22,813 nucleotides of DNA from Verrucomicrobiota bacterium (GTDB lineage Bacteria; Verrucomicrobiota; Verrucomicrobiia; Opitutales; Opitutaceae). Location: contig JAEXPQ010000084.1 of NCBI GenBank assembly GCA_023446735.1, forward strand, positions 1 to 22,813. The letters are read 5' to 3'. The notes under the pieces were generated by a model. The model saw only the letters and a program-made list of their open reading frames with translations. It made no database searches and was not told where the DNA came from. Shown here in pieces: positions 21,852 through 22,813 of this stretch (positions within the stretch are counted from its first letter, which is position 1; each line of letters opens with the position of its first letter). Both the position numbers and the translations under genes were made by a program.

Positions 21852-22436
21852 TCAGTGCCCGTGGGTGCAGCTCACGCCGCCATTGACCGCCTGGATTTCC
21901 GCGAGCCACAACGCCCGCGCGCCCTGCGCGACCACCGTGTCGCCCTCGTAGAGTCCGTCGCGGATCTCGACCCAGCCACCGGCCGCGGCGCCGATCTGCA
22001 CCGGCGTGCGCAGGTACCATCCGCCGTTGGCGACGAAGACGAACTCGCCGCGCACGGTGCGCAGCAACGCCGACTCCGGCACCGCCGGCACGCCAGCCGC
22101 GCCGGGCAGATCGCGCGCGGCGACTTCCGCCGTGGCGAGCCCGATGAACTGCGCCGCGGTCGCGCCGAGCTGGAGACCACGCCCGGCCTTGAAGACCACG
22201 GCGGGCGCCGCCTCGGCGGCGTGGTCGTGACTGTCGCCGTCCGCATGGGCGGCGGAGTCGGCGTGCGAGCCGCAGCCGGCGAAAAGCGAGGCCGCGAGGA
22301 GGCCAAGCAGCGCACACCGACTCGTTCCCCACCGCAGGTCATGTAGGGCCGTCGCTTGTCGACGCGCCGTCTGGATTCGAGCCGGTCCGGACGCGAGGTC
22401 CGACCCTACAGTCGAGAATGTCCGTGAGGCTTTCAT
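21852..22436 (-). CDS. Short lipoprotein periplasmic adaptor (membrane fusion protein-like) of the RND system
   Basis: This 194-residue protein matches only the C-terminal part of CzcB/CusB-type adaptors (VPESALLRTVRGEFVFVANGGWYLRTPVQIG ... WVEIRDGLYEGDTVVAQGA). The long alpha-helical hairpin and most of the lipoyl domain are absent; full adaptors have about 350-500 residues. A lipoprotein signal ends at FAG-Cys55, followed by a His/Asp-rich stretch (residues 56-76) and a closing CTHGH, both possible metal sites. The ATG overlaps the upstream gene's TGA (ATGA), which fixes the start at 22436. The signal region is oddly long because residues about 10-31 are encoded by a REPIN-like element at 22343-22409. 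No ATG, GTG or TTG lies in frame between the element and the hydrophobic core. It may still work as an adaptor or act as a metal-binding partner. Confidence 0.88.
   Translation of the reverse strand: MKASRTFSTVGSDLASGPARIQTARRQATALHDLRWGTSRCALLGLLAASLFAGCGSHADSAAHADGDSHDHAAEAAPAVVFKAGRGLQLGATAAQFIGLATAEVAARDLPGAAGVPAVPESALLRTVRGEFVFVANGGWYLRTPVQIGAAAGGWVEIRDGLYEGDTVVAQGARALWLAEIQAVNGGVSCTHGH
22343..22409. repeat. REPIN-like pair inside the adaptor coding sequence
   Basis: The element starts GTAGGG and ends CCCTAC, exact complements. The left half holds the hairpin CGTCG-CTTGT-CGACG (22350-22364), and the right half CGGAC-GCGAG-GTCCG (22388-22402). The design (GTAGG tetranucleotide and short hairpin, twice, head to head) equals that at 18600-18656, but the stem sequences differ, so it is a second subfamily. 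It lies within the first 31 codons of the adaptor lipoprotein and leaves that frame open. Confidence 0.7.
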
Positions 22437-22813
22437 GGCGCGAGGCGCACGGCGCCGAAGTCGAGGCCGGTGAGCAGTTGGAGGCGAAGGCCGGCGGCGA
22501 GCGCCTCGGCTTCGGTGTCGAGCAACGCCTCGACCGCCTCGAGGTACGCGTTCTGGAGTTCGAGGTACGTGCCGAGTGGCACGGCCCCGAGCCGGTAATG
22601 CCGGTCCGCGGCCGCCGCGGACTCGCGGAACTTCGCGACGGTCTCCGGCGACCAGCGGCGGATCTCCGCGGTCTTCGCGGCGAAGGACTGCGCGGCGAGC
22701 GTCACGTCGCGCTCGAGCTCGCGCTGCGCGGCCCGCACGGCGGCCTCGGCCTGGATCCGCCGCGCCTCCGCGGCATCGACACCGGCCCGGGACGCGAGAG
22801 TGACCGGCAGCGG
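22433..22813 (-). CDS. TolC-family outer-membrane efflux protein (C-terminal part, cut by the window edge)
   Basis: Only the last 126 residues are visible; the frame is open to base 22813, where the window ends. The sequence is long amphipathic helix of the type in CzcC/CusC (RRIQAEAAVRAAQRELERDVTLAAQSFAA ... AAAADRHYRLGAVPLGTYLELQNAYLEAVEALLDTEAEALAAGLRLQLLTG). The segment 'YRLG.v....YLE.Q..YLEA' with a final helix before LTGLDF is typical of the C-terminal repeat of this family. It forms the outer-membrane channel for the RND pump. The stop TGA overlaps the adaptor's ATG, so the two are translationally coupled. Confidence 0.88.
   Translation of the reverse strand, partial: PLPVTLASRAGVDAAEARRIQAEAAVRAAQRELERDVTLAAQSFAAKTAEIRRWSPETVAKFRESAAAADRHYRLGAVPLGTYLELQNAYLEAVEALLDTEAEALAAGLRLQLLTGLDFGAVRLAP

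Noticed and set aside
21872..22342. Alternative minus-strand frame starting at an ATG just after the REPIN-like repeat at 22343
   Set aside because: It is a different frame from the adaptor, Arg/Ser/Pro-rich, and lacks the lipobox and adaptor motifs.

Overview
The window looks like a chromosomal piece of a high-GC Gram-negative bacterium of the Verrucomicrobiota, probably Opitutaceae. This is inferred from the exported multidomain proteins with 'DPDGDG..NLLEY' and 'E.S.DL..W' modules, the dense secreted glycoside hydrolases, and the scarcity of Shine-Dalgarno sequences. There was no database search. No rRNA, tRNA, CRISPR array, integrase or insertion sequence was seen.

Region A (1-2574, + strand) is a three-gene set. 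It holds a small Sec-exported aromatic-rich protein carrying a double-glycine-leader-like motif right after its signal peptide, an outer-membrane beta-barrel protein of the 'transporter'/MetA type, and a lone exported C39 (bacteriocin-processing type) cysteine peptidase with a complete Cys-His-Asp triad. There is no ABC transporter. A strong hairpin with a T-rich tail separates the small gene from the other two. I read this as a possible substrate, periplasmic protease and outer-membrane partner set, and it is the most interesting part of the window. RarD (2822-3706) follows on the + strand and converges on region B.

Region B (3744 to about 16000, - strand) is a carbohydrate-degradation cluster. 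Transcribed right to left it encodes an exported M23 peptidase with PKD, cadherin-like and CBM6 modules, a secreted beta-propeller protein, a GH43 enzyme with a fascin-like C-terminus, a GH3 beta-xylosidase-type enzyme with a PA14 insert, a CE6-type esterase fused to GH43, and a secreted DUF3237 protein. Together the enzymes suit debranching, deacetylation and depolymerisation of arabinoxylan-like polymers. A hairpin and an extended -10 promoter at 11032-11065 probably separate the first two genes from the enzyme operon.

Region C (16395-22813, - strand) holds an M32 carboxypeptidase, a small exported Cys/His-tailed protein and a heavy-metal RND efflux operon: TolC-type outer-membrane factor (cut by the window edge), an unusually short lipoprotein adaptor, and a CzcA-type pump with the divalent-cation TM4 motif. 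Three paired inverted palindromes of REPIN type are scattered here. One supplies the pump gene's stop codon, and one appears to be inserted in frame within the adaptor's signal-peptide coding region.
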